Under the pieces are notes generated by a model. The model saw only the letters and a list, made by a program, of their open reading frames with translations, ran no database searches and was not told the origin of the DNA. A stretch of 64,000 nucleotides of DNA from Patiria miniata. Lineage: Eukaryota > Echinodermata > Asteroidea > Valvatida > Asterinidae. Location of the stretch: positions 2,170,001 to 2,234,000 of the forward strand of contig NW_024037068.1 in the NCBI RefSeq assembly GCF_015706575.1. The letters run 5' to 3'. Positions 1-11,098 of the stretch are shown piece by piece (the stretch's first letter is position 1; each line of letters begins with the position of its first letter). The position numbers and the translations under genes were made by a program.

Positions 1-210
1 CATGATTTCGTCTATATTTCCAAAAATCAGTCCATTGACTTATAGTTGGGAATTACCTCCATTTCTTGAAATCTTCTAAAAGTCAGCCAGCCAGACGGAA
101 TAATTTCACGGGGTATTTAGTACCAGTACGATCTTTAATCCAAGTAAGCTATTTGATAATAATTCGGTAGGCTACTTATAGGATAAATGCAAATGATCCT
201 ACATGCTTTT
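1..210 (-). mobile_element. M1 inverted-repeat element, right part
   Basis: Matches the right half of the elements at 20391, 44487 and 63180 and ends in the same inverted repeat, gcaaatgatcct. The left half is cut off by the window edge. Strand is nominal for all M1 entries. Confidence 0.75.
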
Positions 211-308
211 GATTACTCTGGCAACTTCTGAGTCAGGTAACTTATTTTATTATCCTAAGGAGTCTGGAAAAAAGTCAAATATAAGAAAGTTTACGTCTGA
301 CAACTTAC

Positions 309-434
309 CAATCTCACAGTTATCGCCAGTTCGGCATGACGGACATGCACACATGTAGTTATTGCAGTCGTTATTAATCAGGGTACAGACGCCGCCATTG
401 TTACAAGGGTCGGTAGTGTTGCAAATACTGGTAG
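309..434 (-). CDS. EGF-like exon W1
   Basis: Last module translated in the window. The C1-C2 gap is 5 residues instead of 4 and the C3-C4 loop is 6. Its tail CPSCRTGDNCEI nearly equals that of W32 (CPSCRTGINCEI), which suggests a common parent. No O-fucose or O-glucose signature. Donor gtaagt. The bases to its left hold a copy of repeat M1; the gene continues past the left edge. Confidence 0.9.
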
Positions 435-602
435 CTAAGGGTCAAGAGTCGGAACACAAAAACATGTATTAAACATGGTCAACATTTCCCAGAAATCAAA
501 GCACAGCATGAGCATGTTTACTTCAGTGACAGAATGTGTGCATAGGATGTAAACAATACAAATTTCCCATGAGGATACAAGCATAAGCATGTCACAGGAC
601 AA

Positions 603-615
603 GGGGGGGGGGGGG
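603..615. repeat. Run of 13 G
   Basis: Homopolymer in the W2-W1 intron. Confidence 0.95.
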
Positions 616-1644
616 CTAATCGTCCTTACTCACAGCAGGAGCTGATTTGCGCAGCTACAACGCGGTTGAGCAACACGGCCCGTGTCTTAGGCCTGAGATC
701 AAAATAGAAATGGTTCTTCACCTAACCACTCTGAATCATTACTTAGCTTCCCTCTGAAGGGTCTGAGGGGCTTATCGTTTATTTATCATTCCTGGTTCGC
801 AAAACATTTCTATTTTGACCTTCGGCCACATCAACAGTGTTGAAGGGTACACTTTGTGCATGCACTGCTTTAAAGGCATATCAGGTAAAGGTGCTTGAAG
901 TGCATGCGTAACAATGGAGTGCGAACGTGGTTTCACCTCAAAAATAGCATCACATTTTGTTGGCCAAATTAGTCTATAGGGAGTAACAGCTAGGGCAGAG
1001 CAGTTTTTCTGTGATAGAAATTAACAAGTTCTTGAGAATGTTTTATCACTCAAACTCCATGAAATTCCCCCCAAAGCCTGCTTCAGGTTGGAACAGTAAG
1101 CATTGATCTAGTTACTCTGTTAATGACCCAATCCTGGTTATAAATTCTATTTACATTCCTTTCAACTAAGCCCAGATATCTAGCTTATTCCCATGTTGAC
1201 ACCTTTATGATTCTTTAAATTTACTTTTAAGGTCCATCCAAAGAGTTCCCACAGACACCACCTACATTTTTATGACCATGTAACCCTGAAACTATAAACT
1301 ACCATCCTAGTACTTAATGACACATGTAATGAGTTAACACCCAGCCCATGCTTCAGCATTGTATTTAATCACTCTCTTTCCCCCAAAGTCTTCCGTTTTC
1401 AACTTCTACCAGCACTCACCAACTCTCTTTGATATTAGTCTGTGTTTCCAATAAACTACGTAGACCACATTATCATTGTACAGCGGTTGTATTTCTTCAA
1501 GTGTCTCTTAGTAATTTCTTCTGTCCATCCGCTCCAGCTCCGTGTGTGTATATATATATACATATCCATTCTGATATAACTGTAACAGTGACTCTAGGAA
1601 TGATACAGTCTATCTAATACCCCTAGAAATATCCTGTGTTACAG

Positions 1645-1823
1645 AACTTGTTACAGAACTTGTTACAGAACTTGTTACAGAACTTGTTACAGAACTTGTT
1701 ACAGAATTGTTAAAGAACTTGTTACACAACTTGTTACACAACTTGTTACACAACTTGTTACACAACTTGTTACACAACTTGTTACACAACTTGTTACACA
1801 ACTTGTTACACAACTTGTTACAC
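1645..1823. repeat. 12-bp minisatellite beside the W2 donor
   Basis: About 15 units: five aacttgttacag, one decayed, then nine aacttgttacac. Because 12 bp is four codons, the minus strand stays open across it. Confidence 0.96.
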
Positions 1824-1835
1824 AACCATACTTAC

Positions 1836-1958
1836 ATGTTTCACACAATGGTCCTGTATGGCAGCCAGTGCATTGACAGCTAAACTGGAAACAACTTGTA
1901 GCACTGGCAACACACACTGCACCATTCTGACATGCGCCTGCACTACATGGATCAAAAC
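1836..1958 (-). CDS. EGF-like exon W2
   Basis: Reads FDPCSAGACQNGAVC then CFQFSCQCTGCHTGPLCET. C3-C4 loop 6. Gln-Asn-Gly-Ala replaces the usual NGG. Donor gtaagt with a 12-bp minisatellite starting 12 bp into the intron; read through, the frame stays open into nine Cys-Val-Thr-Ser repeats. The 1,401-bp intron also has a run of 13 G at 603-615; I see nothing else recognisable in it. Confidence 0.92.
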
Positions 1959-2598
1959 CTAAGCAGTAAAAAACAAATTTTAAACATATAAAAAGCTTGC
2001 GGACATTTGCAAAATGGCCCTCACGACACCGTGCTTAACACGGTAAATTTGCAACGAAAACACACACTTCTTCCAAAAAGATTGATGATAGATATCTAAC
2101 CAGATCGCTAAGCATTTAAAAGTATAAACGATACTGTTCAAGATGATCACATTTTCATGAAATAGGGCCTTTTTTAGTTGAAAAATGCTAATAAGCACAA
2201 ACAACGTTGATTTGCTATGGAGGTAAACATATTTTCTGGTGGTTTTCCGAGGGCGGGGGGGTTGTTTGGTCCTTTAATCGAACTGCAAAATCGTTGTTTA
2301 TCGCACCAAGCCAGATCGCACAGCAGAATATACTGTATGAAATGCTTTTTCCAACGATATAAGAATTATTTTGATTGGAGGACGGGAAAGGGTTTTTCTT
2401 TTCAATCCAATCATGGCACTCCTCTCTTACCAGAGAACCCAGATGGCAACCCCACCCCACCCCGCCCTACACAAATCCTGGTTCCGTCACTGCATTTGTA
2501 GCATTTTTCCAGTTTCTATTTCTCAAAACATTTGAAATAAACTTCATTTCCATTGAAAGCAGAAAAAAATCACACAGACAATCAATATGTTTGCTTAC

Positions 2599-2724
2599 CT
2601 GTGCTGCATGTTGGGTCACCCTGATAGCAAAACGGGCACTGGCATGTGAATCGGCTGCAATCATTCGGGTCAACCATGCAAGTTCCACCATTCTCACATG
2701 GGCTGCTGTCACAAGCACTCGCTT
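2599..2724 (-). CDS. EGF-like exon W3
   Basis: Carries both glycosylation signatures: CDSSPC (O-glucose type) and CENGGTC (O-fucose type). C3-C4 loop 6. It is the only module with six residues between C7 and C8 (CYQGDPTC). Donor gtaagc. I recognise nothing in its 640-bp downstream intron. Confidence 0.91.
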
Positions 2725-3021
2725 CTGTACATCAAGAGAAAAACAGTTAGTCAGCTACACGAAGAACTAAGCACAAACAAAGTTGAAAGGATATTTGTCA
2801 ATATCCACCATGTGCCCTGTGACATCATACAACGGACAAAAGACAGGCTACCAAGGGGCAAACCTAACATTGAAGCATCTTCTGCAGGTTTTTTTTGGCC
2901 CAAAGTTAAACAGTTTATGTCACCACTTTGGAAGTTGACAATTTAGTTCCCGAGGCAAATACCTTGGGGAGCGAATATCGACTGTCCACCCTCAAACCAC
3001 GTTATATCTGCATTCTGTCAA

Positions 3022-3087
3022 TTAACCCTCCTATGGAAACATGCATTTTGACCATTTGTGACCTCTCTTAAATAGAAGGAGGGTTAA
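3022..3087. mobile_element. M3 miniature inverted-repeat element, 66 bp
   Basis: Bounded by ttaaccctcct and aggagggttaa. Looks like an internally deleted relative of the elements at 22971 and 29541. Confidence 0.65.
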
Positions 3088-3244
3088 AGAAGTCACGAAG
3101 GCATGAACTAACACCTCAGTAGTACTGAGAAGGGGTTTGCCCCGGTGTTTCTGGCAGTGGCTGCTTAATGCACCGCAGCACCTTGTAAACCATTATAAAG
3201 GTGCTACATAATGGTTCTCTTATTTCTCATGTACTTCATTTACC

Positions 3245-3335
3245 TTCAATTTCCAGCGCCTTGAGTACCTAATTGTTGGTAGATACGTGCGCTATATAAG
3301 ACTTCGGTATTATTATTATTGTTATTACTGCTATT
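3245..3335 (+). mobile_element. SINE 3' end with (ATT) tail
   Basis: Contains gcgccttgagtacctaatt and tacgtgcgctatataagac followed by tattattattatt, the typical 3' end of sea-urchin-type tRNA-derived SINEs. Confidence 0.6.
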
Positions 3336-3477
3336 GAGATGATGGCAGACACTGCCTATTCTCCTGAGTGCTAAGGAAGCCTTCTGGCAGATAATGTTCA
3401 CATGGCAAGGAAACCAGAGATAATCACCGGCCTGATGGGCCATCTCGGCGTGGGAAAGACTTCAACCAATCACTCAC

Positions 3478-3597
3478 CTGTCTCACAGTTTGGACCAGTG
3501 TAACAACCTGAGCACTGGCAGGAATACTGGCTGCACGTGCTGTCCTGGGTACAGATACCGCCATTCTCACAGGGGTTGGAGGCACACAGATCTTGGA
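3478..3597 (-). CDS. EGF-like exon W4
   Basis: Short C3-C4 loop of 5 (TQDST). O-glucose signature CASNPC; no O-fucose site because Ile precedes C3. Tail CYTGPNCET. Donor gtgagt. The downstream intron contains a 66-bp M3 element and the 3' end of a SINE. Confidence 0.91.
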
Positions 3598-3928
3598 CTG
3601 CAACAAAAATGATTGTCAACAAGCAGAATTCTGTGGATTATACTGCTGATGGAACGACTAGATTGCATTACAAAGAAATATACTGCGACACACACGGCCA
3701 CATTTTCATCGGAACTTAGGGATTATTCATGAGTGATTTCACACTAAGAGGCAGCAAAACAAAGTTTTGTCTGTGGTTATTAATTGGTCATGTGCAAGAA
3801 CCCGGTCTTCACTGGCCTAGGGTACATGATGTCTCAGTTGTATGACACATGCTGGTTCCAAGTCGTTTGCACACAGTTATGATATGCACTGGCTGGTGCC
3901 CGGCATAACATCAATGTCAAAATTACAT

Positions 3929-4039
3929 GGCTACGGCTTGATATTACACACATGCCTATGGTAGCGGCTACGGCTTGATATTACACACATGCCTATGGTA
4001 GCGGCTACGGCTTGATATTACACACATGCCTATGGTAGC
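3929..4039. repeat. 37-bp tandem triplication
   Basis: Three identical or near-identical units beginning ggctacggcttgatattaca, so a recent array. Confidence 0.96.
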
Positions 4040-4280
4040 GGCTGCAGCCACTTCCCATGATTTCAAACTGTAGCCGACAATTAGGACACGGCTTATATCT
4101 AACCTAATTTTAGCATTTCGTTCATAAAATCACGGTATTTAATTAACAATGTTAACGATTTTGAGGAAATTCGTAATAAAGGGCGATGAATTCGTCATTC
4201 GCAATACAGCTCGTATTTACGTAATGATTCCGTCAAAATCGGAAAGGTTGGCAGGTATGTCATAAGTTGAAAGAAGAAAC

Positions 4281-4353
4281 TGACTGGAGCGGAGCTTGTA
4301 CCTGCAACCTCCGGATAGCCATTCCGGTGTTCGACCCAGTGAGCTATCCAGCC
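4281..4353 (-). mobile_element. tRNA-derived SINE head, antisense
   Basis: In reverse complement it reads gctggatagctcactgggtc ... ggaggttgcaggta, the same tRNA-like head as 4522-4594, with the flanking tgccaacac motif upstream. The B box is damaged. Confidence 0.68.
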
Positions 4354-4521
4354 CTGTGTTGGCAGTAACCCAATTTGTTACTTTGTTCTAAAGTGATAGT
4401 CAGAAGCCATAAACCCGTATTGCAGCTAGGATCGTTAGTTGGGCATGATAAATACAGTTAAGCAGCTTCTGACTAGTGTCCTGGACTCAAATGCAAAAAA
4501 AACGGGGAACCGCCGACATAG

Positions 4522-4594
4522 CGCTGGATAGCTCAGTTGGTAGAGCACCGGTATGGTATTCCAGAGGTCGCAGGTTCAAACCCTGCTCCAGTCA
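4522..4594 (+). mobile_element. tRNA-like SINE head
   Basis: A box tagctcagttgg and B box ggttcaaaccc are intact. A D stem (gctc/gagc), T stem (gcagg/cctgc) and six of seven acceptor pairs can be drawn, but the anticodon stem is poor. The upstream ggaaccgccgacat is shared with 9216 onward. A SINE head is more likely than a working tRNA. Confidence 0.7.
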
Positions 4595-4628
4595 ACTTCT
4601 TCATTCAAGTTTTCAAAGCATAACTCAC

Positions 4629-4751
4629 CTTGCGTGCAGGTGCTACCTCGGTTGCATCCACTGCAAAGACATGAGAATGAGAAGCAACTACCTGCAACAA
4701 GCTGGCAGGTCCCGCCATTCTGACAAGGGTTTGCAGCACACGGCTGAAATA
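4629..4751 (-). CDS. EGF-like exon W5
   Basis: FQPCAANPCQNGGTC has the O-fucose signature. C3-C4 loop 6 (QLVAGS). A Phe occupies the usual aromatic site before C5 (CFSFSCLC). Donor gtgagt lies only 34 bp from a tRNA-like SINE head. The 1,031-bp intron also has a 37-bp triplicated repeat and a second, inverted tRNA-like copy. Confidence 0.92.
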
Positions 4752-4870
4752 CTGTAAAAATACACACACACACACAAACAAAATACATAACTTTAGATAA
4801 TTATAATCTATATATTAGCATCAAGAGAAGCAGGTAAAGAAATCGGAGTTAAAGATACAGAGATTTAAAG

Positions 4871-5592
4871 TTAAAGGGAGTATGCAATATTTGCAATCAT
4901 CAAAAAACAGAACTACAAAATTATACGAAATAAATCACTGGACTGTTAGTGAATGACAGTCTAAAGCATCCTGTCAAATCTTGGTACCTGGTGTACTGTC
5001 ATTTTCAAGAAAAATGCTATTTTTGTATCAATTTCCAATGCTGGTTGGCCGATCAACGTTGGAAAAAAACTGGCCGTTTTCAAATACTGCCCCTGATTCA
5101 CCATATTTAGTTAGTCCGCATTTTGTTTGCAATTGACTATACAACTATGAACTTGTACAAGTCAGCTAGACGATAGAGCTAGGACCCAAGGAGTCAGGAC
5201 TCTTGGGCGATTTACATTTTGACCATTAACATTCCAATCCCTCGGCAATGTCCATAGCCACAGCACTGTGACCTCAAGCCTGGACCATTCATTGCGTGAC
5301 TGCAAGCGGCCTTTGAACACGATGATGACCACTGCCTTTTTAGTTGGTAACCAACAAACTCCCTTTAAGCTGCATAATAAGTCATGTCATGTCATTGCTC
5401 TTTTTTGAAAAATATATTTTAGATAGGTTAAAACAACTGCGCAGTTGTTAGATGTGTGTTATGAATTCAAGTTTTCGATAAGTCCTTGAAAGTGCTATCT
5501 GTCCCTGTAATTAGAAGATAAATTGGATAAAAATACTAACCCCCAAATCCATCTATTTCTGAAAATTAGAGCAAAAGCAAATGTTCCCCATA
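4871..5592. mobile_element. M2 repeat element, copy 1
   Basis: Shares its left 270 bp and right end with 20982-21512; starts ttaaagggagtatgcaatat. About 190 bp longer than copy 2, so it may hold a secondary insertion. The right edge is approximate. Confidence 0.6.
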
Positions 5593-5723
5593 ACAACAAT
5601 GAACAAAGGGAATCATTTAAACCAGCTAGAGTCACTATTTTTAATCCATTTCCCACTTTTGGGTTATGCCCTTCACGAACAGAATTTTACTTTGAAGTGG
5701 GTACAGTTACATTGTACACTTAC

Positions 5724-5858
5724 TTTCGGCACAGGTTGCACCTATCCAGCAGTCTATGCACCTACAAGTGAATGCCGTACAATCAGTCTGGGAACCAATG
5801 AGAGCTGGTGAGCACTGACCACCATTCAGGCACGGGTTACCAGCGCACGGATCCTTAG
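5724..5858 (-). CDS. EGF-like exon W6 (longest class)
   Basis: At 135 bp, one of the two longest exons; the C3-C4 loop has 10 residues (SPALIGSQTD). DPCAGNPCLNGGQC, then CIDCWIGATCAE. No glycosylation signature. Donor gtaagt. The intron holds an M2 element and a short (CA)n tract at about 4762-4780, close to the W5 acceptor. Confidence 0.93.
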
Positions 5859-6074
5859 CTGTAAACAGACAAAACAAAAATAATACATTTTGTATTGATT
5901 GTGAACCATTTGTCCTTTTAACATTAGTCTTGTTAAAATATGTCAAGTTTCTAAAAACAGACTTTCACTAGCAACATTATGTTGTTGAAAATAGACTAAT
6001 TTCAATAACTTTCATCAACATTGCCAAAATGATGCATTCTTGAACTGACGCACACCTCCATAAATCAGGGAAAA

Positions 6075-6467
6075 AAACACCTTTGGCTCCTCGTTTTAAT
6101 GTACAAAACGTACTGAACATCTTTGTTGAAAAACGTCAACAGATTAACAAAAAACCCTACTGACTGCACATGTATTAAACACTGTTTGGGCCACTTTTAA
6201 TTTCCCATCCATGGTTACATCGTGTTTGAATGTTCAAGAACATTAGATGGCTATTATTTCCCCAAAGAATAAATGTGAAAACCACCCGTTGCTAAAGTTT
6301 TGTGACAACTCCTTGTACGGCAGCGGGATGTGAGAAATGCCAGTTCAGTGACTTCACTATTGGTCAAAAGAGGGTACCGGTGGTTCAAAATCGCTTTACC
6401 AAACGATCGTTATTACGGACAGTTTCTGTGGATCCCACGATGTTCGTTATAGTGGCGTTCCACTGTA
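6075..6467. mobile_element. M5 pogo/mariner-like element, left end lost
   Basis: Right end gttatagtggcgttccactg matches that at 43051-43074. The body shares gtacaaaacgtac and gtcaaaagagggt with 42617-43077. Confidence 0.6.
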
Positions 6468-6700
6468 ACAGTGCGAAACTTAGGACAATTTTTTTACAGT
6501 ATATATAAGACAACAGTAAAATCATTTATTATTAATAAAGAATGAAGCCTTAATATTCCCCTGGCTATTTTTATATCTCACACATTTCAGAGGTTCTACT
6601 TATTCACAAGTCAATAAAATGTTAAGCCACAGGCAAGAGACATCCATGGAAGCACAGGCTAAGATAGGAAACATAAAAAATTGGGAATTTTGTGGCTTAC

Positions 6701-6823
6701 GTATGGAGCAATCAGGGCCTTCGTAGCAGTCTGAACACTGGCAGGTATAATCCAGGCAACCAGGACCAGCGGCCAAGCACACACCATCATTTTGACATGG
6801 GTTAGGACTGCACGGATTTATAA
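6701..6823 (-). CDS. EGF-like exon W7
   Basis: INPCSPNPCQNDGVC: Asp replaces the first Gly of NGG. C3-C4 loop 6 (LAAGPG), then CLDYTCQCSDCYEGPDC. No glycosylation signature. Donor gtaagc. The downstream intron holds an M5 pogo-like element. Confidence 0.92.
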
Positions 6824-7509
6824 CTGTAAGATAATGACATCAAATCAATTATTACGGCTGCTTTATTTATTCATTAATCATTCGTGGGACATTCTCACCC
6901 ACAAATGGCACACTTCTTGATTGATGATTCACCCTATTAAGGACGTAACCCTCCTAGTAAGTAATCAATATTCAGAGCAATATGTAAAGCCCTTTTAAAA
7001 CCCTGCAGGTCAGTTTCAGGTGAAGGGATATGAAGTGTAACTGTATCACTGCAGAGAGTCACTGCACAAAAAACAACACTGGGAGAGCAGTGAAGCGTGA
7101 CCGAATCTACCTATGTTGTCCTGAGCTTAACCACACAGAAAACAACTGTACAGAGATTTGTACTATCCATAATCCACAGAAGATTACCTCAAAAATAAGA
7201 AGTTGCTTTGAAAAATGATTTTGAGCAATTTGGTGGCTTCAAATGAAAAAAAAAATGCACAAAAAAACAAAAGATCCTAAAAACAAAAGATCCAAAACGG
7301 CCCAATAGCCAAATATCTTTCTTAAGACATACTCTGTGTGCCACATAGCATACTTGTATCATCAAAGGCACAATTCCTGCAAATATTTCCCCTATTTGCC
7401 CCACTACCAGTGGTCTCCCCCAACTCTCCCAACTTTGTAACTGCTGAGGGGGTATAAGCCTGTCGGCTTAGATGTACATGAATGTTGACTGACAATCTGT
7501 CGGACTCAC

Positions 7510-7632
7510 GTTGTGAGCAGTCTGATCCAGTGAAGCACTCGTTGCACACGCAGGTACGCGATGTACAGGACGTGCTACTGATGTAGCACGTGCCCCCATT
7601 AAGGCAGGGCTGTGCGTCGCATGGATCATTGG
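7510..7632 (-). CDS. EGF-like exon W8
   Basis: [15 protein letters not shown] has the O-fucose signature. C3-C4 loop 6 (YISSTS). CTSRTC lacks the usual aromatic residue before C5. Donor gtgagt. Apart from 7405-7445, which matches 11838-11870 in reverse, the intron shows nothing I recognise. Confidence 0.92.
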
Positions 7633-8049
7633 CTGAGAAAAAAAAGAGAAATTGAAAACATTGCTTTTTGAAAACCTGTGTCATGACCAATATTTAAACC
7701 AACGTTTGAATCTCTTAAGCTATTTGGAAACTCTCCATCCGCTGTAAACAATGACCATACCTCATACTTATTCGCCGTCGAGAGCCAGTTCTAACTTTAC
7801 AATTCACATTAATATATACAAGCTGATAGTTTGCTAGGTACCAGCGCGTACAGACCGAGTCACACGTGTGGGGCACAACTGCATGCACACAGGCTATACC
7901 TATGTAATAGTCTACTGCGCTTTGTGTATTAGCAAATAGTGCAGTAGACTACCACGCTTGCGTATTACAGATCAATCGTGGAACAAGCGCACAGGGTAGT
8001 GTGCACGCGCCAACATCACCCCAACTACCTACATGGAAGTTGACAAGCT

Positions 8050-8200
8050 AGTCGAATCCTGCCGCTGACCACCTGCTGTGTCCTTGGGCAAGCCACTTTA
8101 CTCACACTTGTCTTTCTCTCTCCACCGAGAAGTTTAAATGGGATTCACTGGTGAGTAACCTATGATAGGCTTGCATCCCATTCATGGGAAAGAGAACTGT
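8050..8200 (+). mobile_element. SINE body fragment
   Basis: Contains gtccttgggcaagccacttt and ctctctccaccgagaag, matching the bodies of the SINEs at 21749 and 52530. Neither head nor tail is clear. Confidence 0.55.
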
Positions 8201-8266
8201 TCTCAGTAGAGTGAAGAAACTGGAGATGTGTCTTATTGGCTTAGGACAGACTTGACTCATACTTAC

Positions 8267-8389
8267 CAATTTCACAACTGTTCCCCCTGAAGCAGATTGG
8301 ACACAGACACACGGATAGTTCGCAGTTTCCCGACACTTGGGCACAAGTACCGCCATTCACACAGGGATTGGTTGCACATGGGTTTACAT
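8267..8389 (-). CDS. EGF-like exon W9
   Basis: VNPCATNPCVNGGTC has the O-fucose signature. C3-C4 loop 6 (AQVSGN). CELSVC lacks the aromatic residue before C5. Donor gtaagt, about 50 bp from a SINE fragment. A short inverted repeat around tagtctactgcgc lies near 7905-7950 in the intron. Confidence 0.92.
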
Positions 8390-9231
8390 CTGCAATAAAA
8401 TCAAGACAAAGCGAGCTTAGTAAAGCTGGCACCAAAACACACAAACTTCTATTCCTTCAAGCTTTATCTGTAATAAATATGCTGTATCCTCTCTGAGTGA
8501 TCCCCGTTTTTGTAATTTCCCAGGTGTTGCGACTTTAATAAGACAAAGGGCGCCACCAAGCAAGCCAGTGCAGTTGCCGCGGGAAACTGAATGCGCGGGA
8601 GCTGGTTATGGATGGTGAGCAACCCATTTCCTTAATTAAATACCGTTTTGAATCCATACATGTTATATTTCAAGTGTTTGGGCTAGGCAAAATCGGACAC
8701 ACCACGCGAAGTGCCCGAAATAGGCGTCTTGATATTACGATGTGCCCTGCATTGCATGGAGAGCTTTGTAACTACATGTACATGCCTTTTACATGTACAT
8801 GTACACGTTAGACACTTGTGATGATTTTGGATGTTAGTTGTCCTTATAATGTTTATGAAGTATCCTGGTATGTTTTGTATTTTACAGAACGATCTGAATT
8901 GGACATGATCATAATCGATCATGGATCATGTGGATCAGTGTCTCCACCAGCCCATTTCTTGATTGTGCCTTACAACATGTAACTATGGTAACTGCAGACA
9001 TGGAAGAATAAACCAGAACACACTCCAGTGCGTTATACTTAAATATGAACACACACACACATGATGACTCCAGAGTCGGTCACTCCCTCAATGCCAGGTT
9101 TGAGACATAGTTGATGTTGCTAACATCACACCGTTAGGCGTGATCCCTGTCTACATGGCTTCACAAGTTTATGGCTTTTGACTAGCGCCTCTTGAACAAA
9201 GACATTGACTAAATAAGGAACCGCCAACATT

Positions 9232-9303
9232 AGGCTGGACAGCTTAGTAGTTATAACACTGGAACAGCAATCCGGAGGTTGCAGGTTCAAACCTGTCTTC
9301 AGT
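9232..9303 (+). mobile_element. tRNA-like SINE head, third copy
   Basis: Preceded by ggaaccgccaacat; contains gctggacagcttag and ggaggttgcaggttcaaacc. Confidence 0.68.
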
Positions 9304-9757
9304 TTTTGTTGAATTTTTCATTAATTACACAATGCACGTAGTCAGTTTTCTTTTTGTGATTTATTTGAAAATTTCTTTCTATAACGTTTGTAGGATAAGC
9401 TGCAGAGGTTAGATGATGGAAAGAAAAAATCCGCTGTTGCCATTGGCATGGAGACTTGGCTTATTGCCTAGACACAGGTATTATGAAAGTACAACAAGCG
9501 GCACCAGACTAATGCACATGCGCTGTTCATGTAGATGCTACATACAGTACGAGTTAAAAAAACGTGGAAACCAAACCCCAAAAACTATGTTTCATATCTA
9601 AACAAATACATAGCAACAAAAACAATACTGATTTTTGATAACTAGTCTTTATTTTTGCAGTGCTGCACCTTCCATGGCTTGGCAACCCATGGTTGGCAAT
9701 CCGTGGTTGTCAAAACATGCGTTTTGCCAACCATGCGGTAGAAAGTACTATACTTAC

Positions 9758-9892
9758 ACGACAGGCAGTTTGGTCCGGTGAAGCACGTTGCACAGGTACA
9801 GCTGAATGAGTTGCATTGTCCGGGTACGCTGCTGACAATCTGTTTGCACTCACCCCCGTTATGACACGGTTGATTATCACATGGGTTGATAG
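9758..9892 (-). CDS. EGF-like exon W10 (longest class)
   Basis: 135 bp; C3-C4 loop of 10 (KQIVSSVPGQ). INPCDNQPCHNGGEC, then CNSFSCTCATCFTGPNCLS. The tail Cys-Leu-Ser resembles W34 (Cys-Leu-Thr), another long-loop module. Donor gtaagt. The 1,368-bp intron has a tRNA-like SINE at 9232-9303 and, at 9555-9625, a fragment related to element M9. Confidence 0.93.
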
Positions 9893-10338
9893 CTGTAGGG
9901 CGCAAAAGTATGTTATTCAAGATTACAAATCGACAACCAAAACATTACGTAGCCTTTCACTGCAAATGCAAATACAAAGGATGAAATTGTAAAATTGAAA
10001 AATAAAAATCTGAAATATTTTAAATAAAGATCTGAAAGATGCATTTCTTTTTATACTGATAATGTCTTTCTCTAAGATTCAAAAGGTCTGATTTCAGACA
10101 AAAGTTTGGCAAATCTTAAACCAATATCTTTTTTCATTTAGCAATTCGTATTACATTACAGAATGTATGAATGCATTTGAATGGATTTGGAATTTGTGTT
10201 ACTGGAAGGTTTTTCAGTAGAGTTAATAGACCAATGTTCGATATGCAGTGTGTGTATGTGATGTGCACGGTTGCACTGAAGAGGTGCATGCGTTGCTGCC
10301 CATATCGTGAGAGGTTTATTTGACACAAAGGAACTTAC

Positions 10339-10470
10339 GTGTTTCGCAGCGAGGCCCAGTCCAGCACGAGGTGCAGGTGCACGTATGTACGGGGCAAAAG
10401 TTGCCCGGCACGTTGCCAGACTCACATATACCGCCGTTCTGACAAGGGTTGCTAGCACAGGGATTGACAA
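10339..10470 (-). CDS. EGF-like exon W11
   Basis: C3-C4 loop of 9 (ESGNVPGNF), so W10, W11 and W12 form a run of long-loop modules. O-glucose signature CASNPC. CTSCWTGPRCET tail. Donor gtaagt. Positions 10010-10110 of the intron share sequence with 51770-51870. Confidence 0.92.
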
Positions 10471-10625
10471 CTAGAAACAGACAGATGAAATCAGCATTCA
10501 TAAATAACTGGGAAATTTACCTTTTCCTATTGGTCAAGAGCCCATCACGTCAGTGGTTTTAGACCACCATTTAAACACTCCTCAGTTTTTAAACATCCCT
10601 CAGTGTTTAAACATGATAAATAACA

Positions 10626-10897
10626 TGGTGCTTTTATAGTACTTTATTCCAAAGGACTCAAAGCTTTTCACAATTATTACCACTGTTTGTCAGGCCATGA
10701 GACCATATCATTTCTGCAGCTCGAGATCAGCGCAATGTGGTCTCTACCTTCACAGGTACACATTTATACTCCTGGGTGGAGAGAGGCAATTGTAATAAAG
10801 TGTCTAGCCCAAGAACACAAGCACCATGTTCCCCTTCAGGGTTCGAGCCCACCACATGAGTCGAACACGGACCATGGTGCTCTGTGTACAAGGTTGA
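10626..10897 (-). mobile_element. tRNA-derived SINE, antisense
   Basis: In reverse it reads gggttcgaac-type head remnants, cttgtgttcttgggctagac, ctctccacccaggagtataa, gatctcgagctgc and a degenerate 3' end. Same subfamily as 54098-54350 and 59941-60230. Confidence 0.75.
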
Positions 10898-10969
10898 CAC
10901 CAGGCTAGCCATCTTTGATTTTTGATTGACCTTCACCCTTTGTGCCGGTCTAAAACGCATTCTACTCAC

Positions 10970-11098
10970 CCTGGTCGCAGCGAGTGCCGGTCAAACAGGA
11001 ATCACAAACACAGATGAACGTGGAGCAGTTATCCATGCTGGGAATGGTGTGGCATGTGCCGCTGTTACCGCAAGGGTTGCTCAGACATGGATCAATTG
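10970..11098 (-). CDS. EGF-like exon W12
   Basis: C3-C4 loop of 8 (HTIPSMDN). Carries both signatures, CLSNPC and CGNSGTC. CDSCLTGTRCDQ tail. Donor gtgagt, about 70 bp from the head of an antisense SINE. A short (CAA)n tract lies just upstream of its acceptor, at 11113-11132. Confidence 0.92.

Noticed and set aside
1645-1823. CRISPR-like array
   Set aside because: Contiguous 12-bp units without spacers in an animal intron; a minisatellite.
4522-4594. A genuine tRNA gene
   Set aside because: Anticodon stem poorly paired, and two more family copies with the same flanking words show it is a SINE head.
5523-5811. Plus-strand frames over W6
   Set aside because: Antisense shadows of the W6 exon and the M2 end.
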